Source: Mobiluncus massiliensis
GTDB lineage: Bacteria; Actinomycetota; Actinomycetes; Actinomycetales; Actinomycetaceae
Reading direction: 5' to 3'
NCBI RefSeq assembly: GCF_949769255.1
Contig: NZ_OX458329.1
Span: forward strand, 1,550,001-1,614,000
Length of the DNA stretch: 64,000 nucleotides
Shown piece by piece: positions 26,929 to 35,540 of this stretch (within the stretch, counting starts at the first letter, position 1; each line of letters opens with the position of its first letter). The notes beneath the pieces are model-generated. The model was not told the DNA's origin. It was given only the letters and a program-made list of their open reading frames with translations, and did no database searches. The position numbers were made by a program, and so were the translations under genes.

Positions 26929-28656
26929 CTATTCCGCGGGAGTCGTCTTGGCGACAGCCATCAGGAACTCGGCATTGTTCTGGGTATCTTTCAGCTTCTG
27001 GAGTACCACACCTGCGGCCTGTTCCAGTTCCAGAGACGCCAGCACTCGGCGCAGCCGCCACAGTACGCTCAGCTCTTCCTTCGTGAACAGCACCTCTTCG
27101 TGGCGAGTACCCGAAGCATTGACGTCCACCGCCGGGTACAAACGCTTTTCGGCCAGTTCGCGGGACAGTCGCAACTCCATGTTGCCGGTGCCTTTGAATT
27201 CCTCAAAGATAACCTCGTCCATCTTGGAGCCAGTTTCGACCAAGGCGGTAGCGATAATCGTCAAGGAACCGCCGTTTTCAACGTTGCGGGCGGCACCAAA
27301 GAACCGCTTGGGCGGGTACAGTGCGGAGGCATCCACACCGCCGGAGAGAATCCGGCCCGAAGCCGGGGCAGCGAGGTTGTAAGCACGTCCCAACCGGGTG
27401 ATGGAGTCCAGCAGCACCACGACATCGCCGCCCAGCTCCACCAGGCGCTTGGCCCGCTCAATGGCGAGTTCTGCCACCGTGGTGTGCTCCGAGGCAGGGC
27501 GATCGAAAGTCGAGGCAATAACCTCCCCCTTGACCGTGCGCTGCATATCGGTGACTTCCTCCGGACGTTCATCCACCAGAACCACCATGATGTGTACTTC
27601 GGGGTTGTTGATAGAAATCGCGTTGGCAATTTGCTGCAAGATGATAGTCTTGCCGGCTTTCGGCGGAGACACAATCAGGCCGCGCTGACCCTTGCCGATA
27701 GGAGCCATCAGGTCAATAATCCGCGGAGCTAATACCTTCGAAGATGTTTCCAAGCGTAGCTGTTCATCGGGATACAGCGGGGTCAGCTTGGAAAACTCGA
27801 TTCGTTGCGAGGCCTCCTCAATGCTCTGACCGTTGATGGACTCCAGATGCACCAGAGCATTGTGCTTGACGCGGCGTTCTTCACCTTCACGAGGCTTGCG
27901 CACGGCCCCCACAATCGCATCGCCGGAACGCAGTCCCCACCGGCGCACCTGACCCAAAGTCACGTAGACATCGTTGGGCCCGGGAAGATAACCGGAGGTC
28001 CGGACAAAAGCGTGGTTTTCTTTCACCTCCAAGATGCCTGCGATGGGCAGCAATTCTTCAGGGCTGATTTCCTCGCTACCGTTGTTTTCGTTGTCATCGC
28101 GATCGCGTCCACGATTACGGTTGCGGTTACGCCCGCGGCGATCATTGCGATTACGACGGTCATAGCGTTCGCCCCGCTCGTCTTGAGTCTGTTCGCGCCG
28201 CACGCTGGCTCCCTGGGCCACCGCCTCCAGCTGAGGATTGTTTTCCGTGGCGGACTCGGCATCATCATGGTTGCGTTGACGACGCGAGGGCTTAGCCCCC
28301 AGGTCATGCTCCAACGCCGCCTTTACGTCAAGGGGGGCAGCTGTGTTTTCGGAGTTTTCTTCCGCGGCAGGTTCGCCCGCCGGTGCGGAAGCGCGACGAT
28401 GACGACGCGCCGCATGCTCCTGGCTCGCGGAAGACGCAGAGTCTTTCTCACCATCATGTTCAGAAGCCCGAGACTGTTCCTGAGTCATAGATTTCCGGGG
28501 TGCGGAGTCAGCAGCTGCACCTCCAGACTTCTGTTTTTCAATAATCGCTTCAATAAGTTGCGGTTTTCGAGCCTGAGAAATGCCTTTAATGCCCAGCGAC
28601 TTTGCCAGTTCGCGCAGTTCCGAAAGCTTCATAGCAGCCAGTTGATTGTCGTTCAC
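26929..28656 (-). CDS. rho: Transcription termination factor Rho
   Basis: Hexameric RNA helicase ending untranslated transcripts. The 575-residue protein has an N-terminal helical Rho_N domain ([18 protein letters not shown]), then a long Glu/Arg/Asn-rich insert (about 50-195, with [16 protein letters not shown]) typical of high-GC actinobacteria. The RNA-binding cold-shock fold (~200-270) and the ATPase core follow, with Walker [23 protein letters not shown] and the Q/R-loops. It starts at a GTG with an AAGGA site. Its own promoter and structured leader lie upstream. Confidence 0.97.
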   Translation of the reverse strand: MNDNQLAAMKLSELRELAKSLGIKGISQARKPQLIEAIIEKQKSGGAAADSAPRKSMTQEQSRASEHDGEKDSASSASQEHAARRHRRASAPAGEPAAEENSENTAAPLDVKAALEHDLGAKPSRRQRNHDDAESATENNPQLEAVAQGASVRREQTQDERGERYDRRNRNDRRGRNRNRNRGRDRDDNENNGSEEISPEELLPIAGILEVKENHAFVRTSGYLPGPNDVYVTLGQVRRWGLRSGDAIVGAVRKPREGEERRVKHNALVHLESINGQSIEEASQRIEFSKLTPLYPDEQLRLETSSKVLAPRIIDLMAPIGKGQRGLIVSPPKAGKTIILQQIANAISINNPEVHIMVVLVDERPEEVTDMQRTVKGEVIASTFDRPASEHTTVAELAIERAKRLVELGGDVVVLLDSITRLGRAYNLAAPASGRILSGGVDASALYPPKRFFGAARNVENGGSLTIIATALVETGSKMDEVIFEEFKGTGNMELRLSRELAEKRLYPAVDVNASGTRHEEVLFTKEELSVLWRLRRVLASLELEQAAGVVLQKLKDTQNNAEFLMAVAKTTPAE

Positions 28657-28797
28657 AAGTGTCCTTATCTCAAAGGTTAATGGGTAAAAACTTGCGCAAC
28701 GTTCCCAAATACGAAGGTTCGCAAGCAGACCGATTCAAGAAATACGAATCGGGTTTGGCCCGGAAGATATCTACGGACCCGCGGCTGAGCCGTGTTG
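28657..28797 (-). other. Structured 5' leader of rho
   Basis: Between the promoter and the rho GTG there are two successive hairpins: CCGATTC/GAATCGG (28730-28736 with 28746-28752) and CTTGCG-C-AAC/GTTCGCAAG (28691-28700 with 28717-28725, one bulge). Rho genes are often autoregulated by premature termination in the leader, so these may matter for that; this is inference. Confidence 0.45.
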
Positions 28798-28802
28798 ATA
28801 AA

Positions 28803-28831
28803 ATCATACCTCCGCGCTAAGGTTTCAACAA
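28803..28831 (-). promoter_or_regulatory. Promoter of rho
   Basis: Reverse-strand -35 TTGTTG and -10 TATGAT with exact 17-bp spacing, about 150 bp before the rho start. The rest of the 387-bp divergent spacer (28832-29043) holds the upstream region of the LIV operon, in which I found no convincing forward promoter. Confidence 0.65.
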
Positions 28832-29043
28832 AACGAGTATCAACTTCGTGAGCGTGACCCCGTCATGACCCGGACCACACAATGGTCTATCAGGAACGGA
28901 AGCTACAGCAGCAACGCAACTTCGGGGCACTAGGGAGTGGTTTCCGCCGCTTCATGCGTTATTTTCACATTCAATGCTTTTGCGGAACTGGATTTTTTAT
29001 CTCCCCATCCGAAAAACTTCATTATTCAAAGAAAGGCACTCTA

Positions 29044-30234
29044 ATGAAACGCATAATTGCAGCTGCTGCAATTTCAGCACTAACCTTGGTCGGCATGACG
29101 GCCTGCACTCAGCCCAGCTCAGGACCCACCGGCGGCGGTAACACTGCCACTGGAGACACAATCAAAATCGGCGTGAACTACGAGCTTTCCGGTGCGGTAG
29201 CCACCTACGGTAAACAAAATGTTGACGGCATCCAACTGGCAGTTGATGAAATCAACGCCCAGGGCGGTGTCAACGGAAAAAAGATTGAAATTGTGAAATA
29301 CGATTCCAAGTCAGAGCCGGCCGAAGCCACTACTCTGGCCACCAAGTTGATGAGCCAGGACAAGGTCCTCGCCATGATTGGTCCGGCTACCTCCGGTTCT
29401 TTCAAAGCAGTCATCCCCGCCGGTAACCAGAATAAAGTTCCGGTCATTTCCGGATCAGCCACTGCGGATGACGTGACCGTCACCGGCGGCAAGCTCCAAG
29501 AATTTGCTTTCCGCACCTGCTTTTCCGATTCCTACCAGGGCGGCGTGATGGCGAAATACGCCGCTGAAAAGTTGGGTGCCAAGACCGCAGTCATCATGGG
29601 AGACACCTCCTCTGACTACGCGAAAGGCCTGGCCAAGAACTTTAAGGAAAACTTCACCAAATCCGGCGGTTCAGTCGTGGCGGAAGAAGGCTACGTGGCT
29701 GGTGACACCGATTTCAAGGCGACCTTGACCAACATCAAGGGCAAGGATTTCGATGTGCTTTATATCCCCGGCTACTACCAGGAAGTCGGCCTCATCATCA
29801 AGCAAGCCCGCGAGCTGGGCATTGACGCCAAGATTCTGGGAGGTGACGGCTTTGACTCCCCCACCCTGCTGGAACTGGCCGGTGCCTCGGCGTTGAACAA
29901 CGTGTACTTCACGTCGCACTACTCGGCTTTGGATACTTCTAATACGAAACTGCAAGACTTCATCAAGACCTACAAGGATAAGTTCGGCGAGGATCCGTCC
30001 TCGTTCAACGCCTTGGGCTACGACACGGCTTACTTCGTGGCCAAGGCGATTGGTGAAGCGAAAGAGTTGAACGGTCCGGCTATTGCCGAAGCGATGGCTA
30101 ACGCTAAGGGCTTCGAGGGCGTGACCGGTTCTTTCGATATGGATCCCAAGACTCATGACCCGATTAAGACGGCGGTCGTGGTTTCCCTGAAGGACGGTGT
30201 CCAGGACTCCGCTGAGGCCTACGCCCTGAAGTAA
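29044..30234 (+). CDS. livK: Branched-chain amino-acid ABC transporter, substrate-binding lipoprotein
   Basis: Receptor subunit of the LIV importer. From the ATG at 29044 (AAAGG site) it has 396 residues with a lipoprotein signal peptide (MKRIIAAAAISALTLVGMTA, lipidated Cys at 21), a Ser/Gly tether, and the two-domain periplasmic-binding fold (GVNYELSGAVATYGKQ, DSKSEPAEATTLATKL, GPATSGSF, DALYIPGYYQEVG-type hinge). An in-frame upstream ATG would put a non-secretory 54-residue extension in front of the signal and is rejected. First gene of the livK-H-MG-F-CBS/ACT operon. Confidence 0.93.
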   Translation: MKRIIAAAAISALTLVGMTACTQPSSGPTGGGNTATGDTIKIGVNYELSGAVATYGKQNVDGIQLAVDEINAQGGVNGKKIEIVKYDSKSEPAEATTLATKLMSQDKVLAMIGPATSGSFKAVIPAGNQNKVPVISGSATADDVTVTGGKLQEFAFRTCFSDSYQGGVMAKYAAEKLGAKTAVIMGDTSSDYAKGLAKNFKENFTKSGGSVVAEEGYVAGDTDFKATLTNIKGKDFDVLYIPGYYQEVGLIIKQARELGIDAKILGGDGFDSPTLLELAGASALNNVYFTSHYSALDTSNTKLQDFIKTYKDKFGEDPSSFNALGYDTAYFVAKAIGEAKELNGPAIAEAMANAKGFEGVTGSFDMDPKTHDPIKTAVVVSLKDGVQDSAEAYALK

Positions 30235-30248
30235 TCGAGTGTTTCCCA

Positions 30249-30302
30249 AGGGCGGGGCGGCCCGTTGGCCCGAGTCTTCACCAGGTTCGGGCTCCCCGCC
30301 CT
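30249..30302 (+). terminator. Intercistronic hairpin between livK and livH
   Basis: Arms AGGGCGGGG..GCCCG and CGGGC.TCCCCGCCCT pair as a 9-bp plus 5-bp stem with a small internal bulge and a ~23-nt loop. No T-run follows, so partial termination or protection of the livK message is expected, giving an excess of binding protein. Confidence 0.6.
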
Positions 30303-30328
30303 CGGGACCTCGAGAAAGAACGTTCCTC

Positions 30329-31213
30329 ATGGATTTGATACTGCAACAGCTGATTAACGGCCTGTCGCTGGGAAGTATCTATGCGCTAATCGCGCTGGGA
30401 TACACCATGGTCTATGGCATCATTCAGCTCATCAATTTCGCCCACGGCGACGTCCTGATGGTCGGGGCTTACGTTGGTTTCGCAGGAATGGTCCTGCTGC
30501 ACCTCGACCCGTTCACATCTTTGCTGGCAGCAATGATTATCTGCGCGATTTTAGGGATGCTGATTGAGCGTTTGGCTTATAAGCCGCTGCGCCACTCGAC
30601 CCGAATCGCCGTACTGATTACCGCTATTGGTATGTCCCTGCTGATTGAGTACGTGATGATGTACTTTGTCGGGGCTGAAGCCCGCGCCTATCCCGCCCAA
30701 ACTGGCTGGCTGGGAGCAACTTACCGCTTCGGCGGGGTGAGCCTGTCCATGATTCAAATCATCATCGTGGTGGTTTCCGTGGTCCTGATGATTGTCCTGC
30801 AGTTCATCATTAAGAAAACCCGCATTGGTAAAGCCATGCGCGCGGTCAGCCAGGATCAAGACGCTGCCAAGCTCATGGGAATCAGCGTGGATAACACGAT
30901 TTCCTTCACTTTTGCTCTCGGCTCCGCTTTGGCTGGCGCCGCCGGGGTGCTGTGGGGGCTGTATTACACTTCGATTACCCCACTCATGGGCATTATGCCG
31001 GGCTTGAAAGCCTTTGTGGCCGCTGTTTTGGGCGGTATCGGTTTGATTCCAGGAGCGTTGGTGGGCGGCTATCTGGTCGGCTTTTTAGAGACCATCGTGA
31101 ACTCCTTGGGTCTGTCCACATTCCGTGACGCGGCCGTGTTCATGGTGCTGATTATCGTGCTCATCTTTAAGCCTGCCGGCATCCTCGGCAAGAACGTACA
31201 GGAGAAGGTCTGA
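30329..31213 (+). CDS. livH: Branched-chain amino-acid ABC transporter permease LivH
   Basis: Membrane subunit, 294 residues, about eight helices. The family signature is clear at the N-terminus (QQLINGLSLGSIYALIALGY, then NFAHGDVLMVGAYVGF) and in AMRAVSQDQDAAKLMGI, the cytoplasmic EAA-like loop contacting the ATPase. The ATG at 30329 is chosen from this alignment, with GAGAAAG upstream. The livMG fusion gene follows after 3 bp. Confidence 0.94.
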   Translation: MDLILQQLINGLSLGSIYALIALGYTMVYGIIQLINFAHGDVLMVGAYVGFAGMVLLHLDPFTSLLAAMIICAILGMLIERLAYKPLRHSTRIAVLITAIGMSLLIEYVMMYFVGAEARAYPAQTGWLGATYRFGGVSLSMIQIIIVVVSVVLMIVLQFIIKKTRIGKAMRAVSQDQDAAKLMGISVDNTISFTFALGSALAGAAGVLWGLYYTSITPLMGIMPGLKAFVAAVLGGIGLIPGALVGGYLVGFLETIVNSLGLSTFRDAAVFMVLIIVLIFKPAGILGKNVQEKV

Positions 31214-31216
31214 GCC

Positions 31217-33097
31217 ATGAAAACTGGAATAAAAAGTATCATTGCACAAGCCGTCATTCTCGCGGTTCTTTGGGGGCTGGGGTACGCCCTCATCACGGTG
31301 GGGGTCATCGACTCCTACATCTTTAACACAATGGTCACCATCTGCGTGAACATTATCCTGGCGGTGTCGTTGAACCTGGTCACCGGGTTTACCGGGCAAT
31401 TCTCTCTGGGCCACGCCGGATTCATGGCGGTAGGGGCCTATTCCACCGGCCTCATCGTTACCGCGATTCCTACCTACGGTGGTTTCTTCCTGGGACTGGG
31501 CATAGGCGGACTTTTCGCCGCCGGTATCGGTTTCCTCATCGGTTTGCCGACCCTGCGTCTGAAAGGAGACTACCTGGCTATCGCCACCCTGGGACTGGCC
31601 GAGATTATCCGCGTGCTGCTGTTGAATCTGGAGTTCTCCGGCGGGGCTGCCGGACTGTTCATCCAACTGCAGTTCACGGACTGGAACATCCTGTTCATCC
31701 TCACGGCGGGCACCATCCTGCTGATTCGTAACTTCCTGAATTCCCGTCACGGGCACGCCTGCATCGCGGTCCGCGAGGACGAAATCGCCGCTGAATCCAT
31801 CGGCGTTTACTCCACCCGGATTAAGACCCTGGCTTTCGTAGTCGGTTCTTTCTTCGGAGCCATCGGGGGCGGCCTGTACATCGGCAACTTCTTCTTTGTG
31901 AAACCGGACCTGTTCAACTTCATGATGTCCATCAACATCCTGGTGATAGTGGTTTTGGGCGGTTTGGGTTCGTTGACTGGCTCGATTATCGCCGCCATCT
32001 TGCTGGCGGTAGTTTCGACCCTGCTCCAGCCCTTCCCCGAAATTCGAATGATTCTCTACGCCTTGGTTTTGGTTATCCTCATGGTGTTCCGTCCCCAGGG
32101 TCTGTTAGGCACCAAGGAGCTGACCTTTAAGGTCTTTGGTCGGTTGTTGCGCAAGCCGACCGGGGAGGGCAAACCGGAAAGTGGCAGTGCGTTGCCAACT
32201 CCCCCAACCGCGGAGACACCCCCGGAGGCACTCCGCGCCGAGGCTGGTGCCGAGACCGGGACAAAATCAGTCGCCACCGAACCCCCGACAGAGGAGCAGC
32301 GCGCTCACGCCATCTTGGATGTGCGCCGCCTGACACGGCACTTCGGCGGGCTCGCCGCCCTCACGGACGTGGATATGTATCTGCAACCCGGTGAGCTCAT
32401 CGGTCTGATTGGACCCAACGGAGCGGGGAAAACCACCGTTTTCAACCTGCTGACCGGGGTTTATCCCCCCTCGTCGGGAACCATCGCTTTCCGCCCTGAC
32501 CCGCAGGGCGGGGACGTCTCCATTGCCGGCAAGAAACCCTTTGTGATTTCTCGCTGCGGCATCGCCCGCACCTTCCAAAACATCCGTTTGTTCAAGGACC
32601 TCACGGTGTTGGACAACGTGGTTTTTGCCATGGAACAGCGCGAAAAGTATTCCCTCCTGGCGTCCTTTTTCCATCTGCCGTCCTGGTCCCAGTCGCGTCA
32701 ACGCGTCCACGAAGAATCTATGCAGTTACTGCAGATGATGAACCTCGCTGAAAAAGCCGGTGAATCCGCTCGGAACCTGTCCTACGGTGAACAGCGTCAC
32801 CTGGAGATTGCTCGTGCCCTGGCGACTAACCCGCAGCTCCTGCTGCTGGACGAGCCGGCGGCAGGAATGAACCCAGCCGAGACTGCCCAGCTCACGGAGT
32901 TGATTGCGATGCTGCGTCAGCGTTATCACCTCACTATCCTGCTCATTGAGCACGACATGTCGCTGGTGATGACCATCTGCGAGCGCCTCTACGTGCTCGA
33001 CCACGGCGTGGTTATCGCTTCCGGTACGCCTCAGGAAGTTCGTAACAATCCGAAGGTTATCGAAGCCTATCTGGGTCAGGAGGTGGAAAATGTTTGA
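31217..33097 (+). CDS. LivM-LivG fusion (permease plus ATPase in one chain)
   Basis: A single 626-residue frame joins two normally separate LIV subunits. Residues ~1-311 are the LivM permease (NLVTGFTGQFSLGHAGFMAV, LPTLRLKGDYLAIATLG, REDEIAAESIGV). Residues ~312-366 are a Pro/Ala/Glu/Thr-rich linker. Residues ~367-626 are the LivG ATPase: Walker A GPNGAGKTT (399-407), the LivG-specific GIARTFQNIRLF, signature LSYGEQRHLEIARAL, Walker B LLLLDEPAAGMNP and IEHDM. No stop or good internal ribosome site separates the halves. Its 3' end overlaps livF by 8 bp. The fusion fixes one permease to one ATPase. All ATPase motifs look functional. Confidence 0.92.
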   Translation: MKTGIKSIIAQAVILAVLWGLGYALITVGVIDSYIFNTMVTICVNIILAVSLNLVTGFTGQFSLGHAGFMAVGAYSTGLIVTAIPTYGGFFLGLGIGGLFAAGIGFLIGLPTLRLKGDYLAIATLGLAEIIRVLLLNLEFSGGAAGLFIQLQFTDWNILFILTAGTILLIRNFLNSRHGHACIAVREDEIAAESIGVYSTRIKTLAFVVGSFFGAIGGGLYIGNFFFVKPDLFNFMMSINILVIVVLGGLGSLTGSIIAAILLAVVSTLLQPFPEIRMILYALVLVILMVFRPQGLLGTKELTFKVFGRLLRKPTGEGKPESGSALPTPPTAETPPEALRAEAGAETGTKSVATEPPTEEQRAHAILDVRRLTRHFGGLAALTDVDMYLQPGELIGLIGPNGAGKTTVFNLLTGVYPPSSGTIAFRPDPQGGDVSIAGKKPFVISRCGIARTFQNIRLFKDLTVLDNVVFAMEQREKYSLLASFFHLPSWSQSRQRVHEESMQLLQMMNLAEKAGESARNLSYGEQRHLEIARALATNPQLLLLDEPAAGMNPAETAQLTELIAMLRQRYHLTILLIEHDMSLVMTICERLYVLDHGVVIASGTPQEVRNNPKVIEAYLGQEVENV

Positions 33098-33794
33098 GAT
33101 TAAGGACCTCAAGGTTTCATTCGGCGGCATCCAGGCTCTCAAGGGCATTTCCCTGCGCGTGGAAGAAGGTGAAATCGTGACCCTGATTGGCGCCAACGGA
33201 GCGGGCAAAACCACGACGTTGCGCACCGCCTCCGGCCTGGAACGCCCTTTGGAAGGCTCAATCTGGCTTGACGGCAAGGAAATTACCAAATCCTCACCAC
33301 GTTCGCGGGTACGCCACGGTTTGGTTCACGTCCCGGAGGGACGTCGGGTGTTCCCCGGAATGACCGTGATGGAAAACCTCGATTTGGGCGCCTACATGCG
33401 CAAAGACCGCAGCGGATGCGCCGCGGACCTGAAAATGGTGTTTGAACGGTTCCCGGTCTTGGCTGACCGGAAAAATCAGCTGGCGGGGACCTTGAGCGGC
33501 GGCGAACAGCAGATGTTGGCTATGGGCCGCGGGCTGATGGCCAAACCGCGCGTCCTGCTGTTGGACGAACCTTCGATGGGCTTGGCCCCGCTGTTCGTCC
33601 AAGAAATCTTTGACATCATCGTCAAAATTCAAGAAATGGGAACTACGATTTTATTGGTAGAGCAAAACGCCAACATGGCTTTGCAGATTGCCTCACGCGC
33701 CTACGTGATGGAAACCGGCAAGATTGTGTTGCAAGGCGATGCCGCAGAGTTGCTGACTAGCGACGAAGTTAAGCATGCCTACCTGGGAGGATAA
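33090..33794 (+). CDS. livF: Branched-chain amino-acid ABC transporter ATPase LivF
   Basis: Second nucleotide-binding subunit, 234 residues. Walker A GANGAGKTT (~34-42), the LivF-type string LVHVPEGRRVFPGMTVMENL, signature LSGGEQQMLAMGRGLM, Walker B VLLLDEPSMGLAP and switch VEQNANMAL. It overlaps the fusion gene by 8 bp and is followed after 2 bp by the CBS-ACT gene, so all are translated from one message. Pairs with the LivG half to form the heterodimeric motor. Confidence 0.95.
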   Translation: MFEIKDLKVSFGGIQALKGISLRVEEGEIVTLIGANGAGKTTTLRTASGLERPLEGSIWLDGKEITKSSPRSRVRHGLVHVPEGRRVFPGMTVMENLDLGAYMRKDRSGCAADLKMVFERFPVLADRKNQLAGTLSGGEQQMLAMGRGLMAKPRVLLLDEPSMGLAPLFVQEIFDIIVKIQEMGTTILLVEQNANMALQIASRAYVMETGKIVLQGDAAELLTSDEVKHAYLGG

Positions 33795-33796
33795 CC

Positions 33797-34435
33797 ATGT
33801 TTGTAAAATGGAGAATGACAGCCAACCCTTTTACTATCGATTCGGGTGCCACCGTACCCGACGCTATCGAAATGATGCAGGCACACGGCATCACGAAGCT
33901 GCCGGTCTTGCGTGACGGCAAACTGTGCGGCGTAGTTTCTCAGTCGGACATCAACCGGGCCTTGCCCTCTGACGCAACTTCCCTGTCTTTTGGCGAAGTG
34001 GCCTACCTGTTGTCCAAACTGAAGATTTATAAGATTATGAAAAAGAATCCCCCCACCATCTCGGCCGATGCCATGCTGGAGGAAGCCGCCATCGTCATGC
34101 GTGACTCGAAAGTCGAGATTCTGCCGGTCATGGATGAGGGTAAGGTGATCGGGGTCATTACCGAATCTGATGTCCTCGATGCGTTTATCGACATTAACGG
34201 GGCTCGCGAGCCCGGAACCCGCCTGGTTATTGAGGCTGACGACCAGCCCGGGGTGATGAGCCGCCTGGCGAGGGTCACCGGGGAGCTGGAGACCAACATC
34301 ACCCATATTGCGGTGTACCGCACCGGGATGGAGAGTTCTTTCGTGCTTCTGGGCGTGAACACCGTGAATACCACCGACCTGGAGGAGGCGTTCACGAAAG
34401 CCGGATTCCAGGTCCGTTACGTCCTCAGACGCTAA
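33797..34435 (+). CDS. CBS-CBS-ACT domain regulatory protein (AcuB-like)
   Basis: A soluble 212-residue protein with two CBS repeats (about 5-60 and 77-135, each ending in the GVVSQSDI / GVITESDVLDAF pattern) and a C-terminal ACT domain (about 145-205: DDQPGVMSRLARVTGELETN). CBS pairs bind adenosine nucleotides and ACT domains usually bind amino acids, so this can sense both energy state and substrate. The gene lies 2 bp after livF with a GGGAGG site, making it the last gene of the LIV operon. By position it may regulate the transporter. It is similar in layout to AcuB proteins, whose role is unclear. No catalytic domain. Confidence 0.85.
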   Translation: MFVKWRMTANPFTIDSGATVPDAIEMMQAHGITKLPVLRDGKLCGVVSQSDINRALPSDATSLSFGEVAYLLSKLKIYKIMKKNPPTISADAMLEEAAIVMRDSKVEILPVMDEGKVIGVITESDVLDAFIDINGAREPGTRLVIEADDQPGVMSRLARVTGELETNITHIAVYRTGMESSFVLLGVNTVNTTDLEEAFTKAGFQVRYVLRR

Positions 34436-34461
34436 AGCGTCGTTCATCTCCAAAAAAATCT

Positions 34462-34497
34462 CCCTACCCCGTCATTGCCTTTCTTGGCGGGGTAGGG
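34462..34497. terminator. Bidirectional terminator between the LIV operon and thrB
   Basis: Stem CCCTACCCCG / CGGGGTAGGG (10 bp) with a 16-nt loop. On the reverse strand it is followed by a run of seven Ts, a strong intrinsic terminator for thrB. On the forward strand the T-tract is short (TCTTATT). It serves both convergent operons. Confidence 0.85.
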
Positions 34498-34564
34498 TCT
34501 TATTCACAAGTTTCGGGGGTGCCCGTATCCGAGACTGGATTGACTATGTGGTGGTTCCCTGTGG

Positions 34565-35470
34565 TTATCTAACAATGATTCCCTGTGGCGCCACCGGTAA
34601 TTCTCGCGGCTTCCAGCCCAGATGTTCGAGATCTTGTCGCGTGGCGGGGTCCAGATGGTCAAAAACTATCACGGTTGGCCCGGCACCGCTGATGGCGGCG
34701 GGAGCGCCAGCGGCTCGCAGCCGGTCTACTAATTCTAGGGACTGGGGCATGCCCTCACGGCGGTACTCCTGATGCAGCCGATCCTCAGTAGCGAAATACA
34801 TCAGTTCGGGGTATTTCGCCAAGGCCAGAGGCAGCAGCGCGGCGCGTCCGGCGTTAAAGGCCGCGTCCCGATGCGGAACTGAGTCGGGCAGCAACCCGCG
34901 TGCCTTGGAGGTGGCGAGTTCAAATTCCGGAATCAGCACGGTCAGCCGCACTTGCGGGGAAACCTCAAAATGTTGCGCATAGGCTCGCGGCGTACCCCCA
35001 TTCGCACTCGGTTCCATCCAGCCCACCACGGCACCCCCGTACACGGCAGGGGCGGCATTGTCGGGGTGACCTTCCATCTGGACCGCGAGCTGAAAAATCG
35101 CCTCCGTGTCCAAGACTCCCGGCTCCAGCAAAGCCCCAGCAGCGGCCAACCCGGAAACTAGGGCCGCGGAAGACGAACCCAGACCGCGGCCGTGTGGAAC
35201 CCGGTTCACGCAATGCATTTCAATCCCAATCTGGGAAGCTCCTACAGATTCCAGCCCGGCTCGCAGAGCCTGCACCACCATGTTGGTTTCGTCCTCAGGA
35301 ACTTTGCCGGCGCCTTCGCCTTCCACCGTGACGTGGGTTGCTCCGGTGGTGGCCCGCACACTGACTTCATCACGCAGTTCCAAGGCGAGGCCCAAAGCGT
35401 CAAACCCCGGCCCCAGGTTAGCCGAGGAGGCCGGAACGCTGACCGTTACTTCGTCACGCACAAAATTCAT
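34565..35470 (-). CDS. thrB: Homoserine kinase
   Basis: GHMP-family kinase phosphorylating homoserine on the way to threonine. The 301-residue protein has VPASSANLGPGFDALGLALE (motif 1), the ATP loop PHGRGLGSSSAALVSGLAA (~90-108) and the C-terminal AAISGAGPTVIVFD. Last gene of argS-lysA-hom-thrC-thrB; it ends just before the strong terminator. Confidence 0.95.
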   Translation of the reverse strand: MNFVRDEVTVSVPASSANLGPGFDALGLALELRDEVSVRATTGATHVTVEGEGAGKVPEDETNMVVQALRAGLESVGASQIGIEMHCVNRVPHGRGLGSSSAALVSGLAAAGALLEPGVLDTEAIFQLAVQMEGHPDNAAPAVYGGAVVGWMEPSANGGTPRAYAQHFEVSPQVRLTVLIPEFELATSKARGLLPDSVPHRDAAFNAGRAALLPLALAKYPELMYFATEDRLHQEYRREGMPQSLELVDRLRAAGAPAAISGAGPTVIVFDHLDPATRQDLEHLGWKPRELPVAPQGIIVR

Positions 35471-35540
35471 GGCAATTCCTTAGGTTCGGTGGTTTTGCGC
35501 TTGGTTCGGGCACAGCATCGGCCCGGTGGAGACGCTGTTG

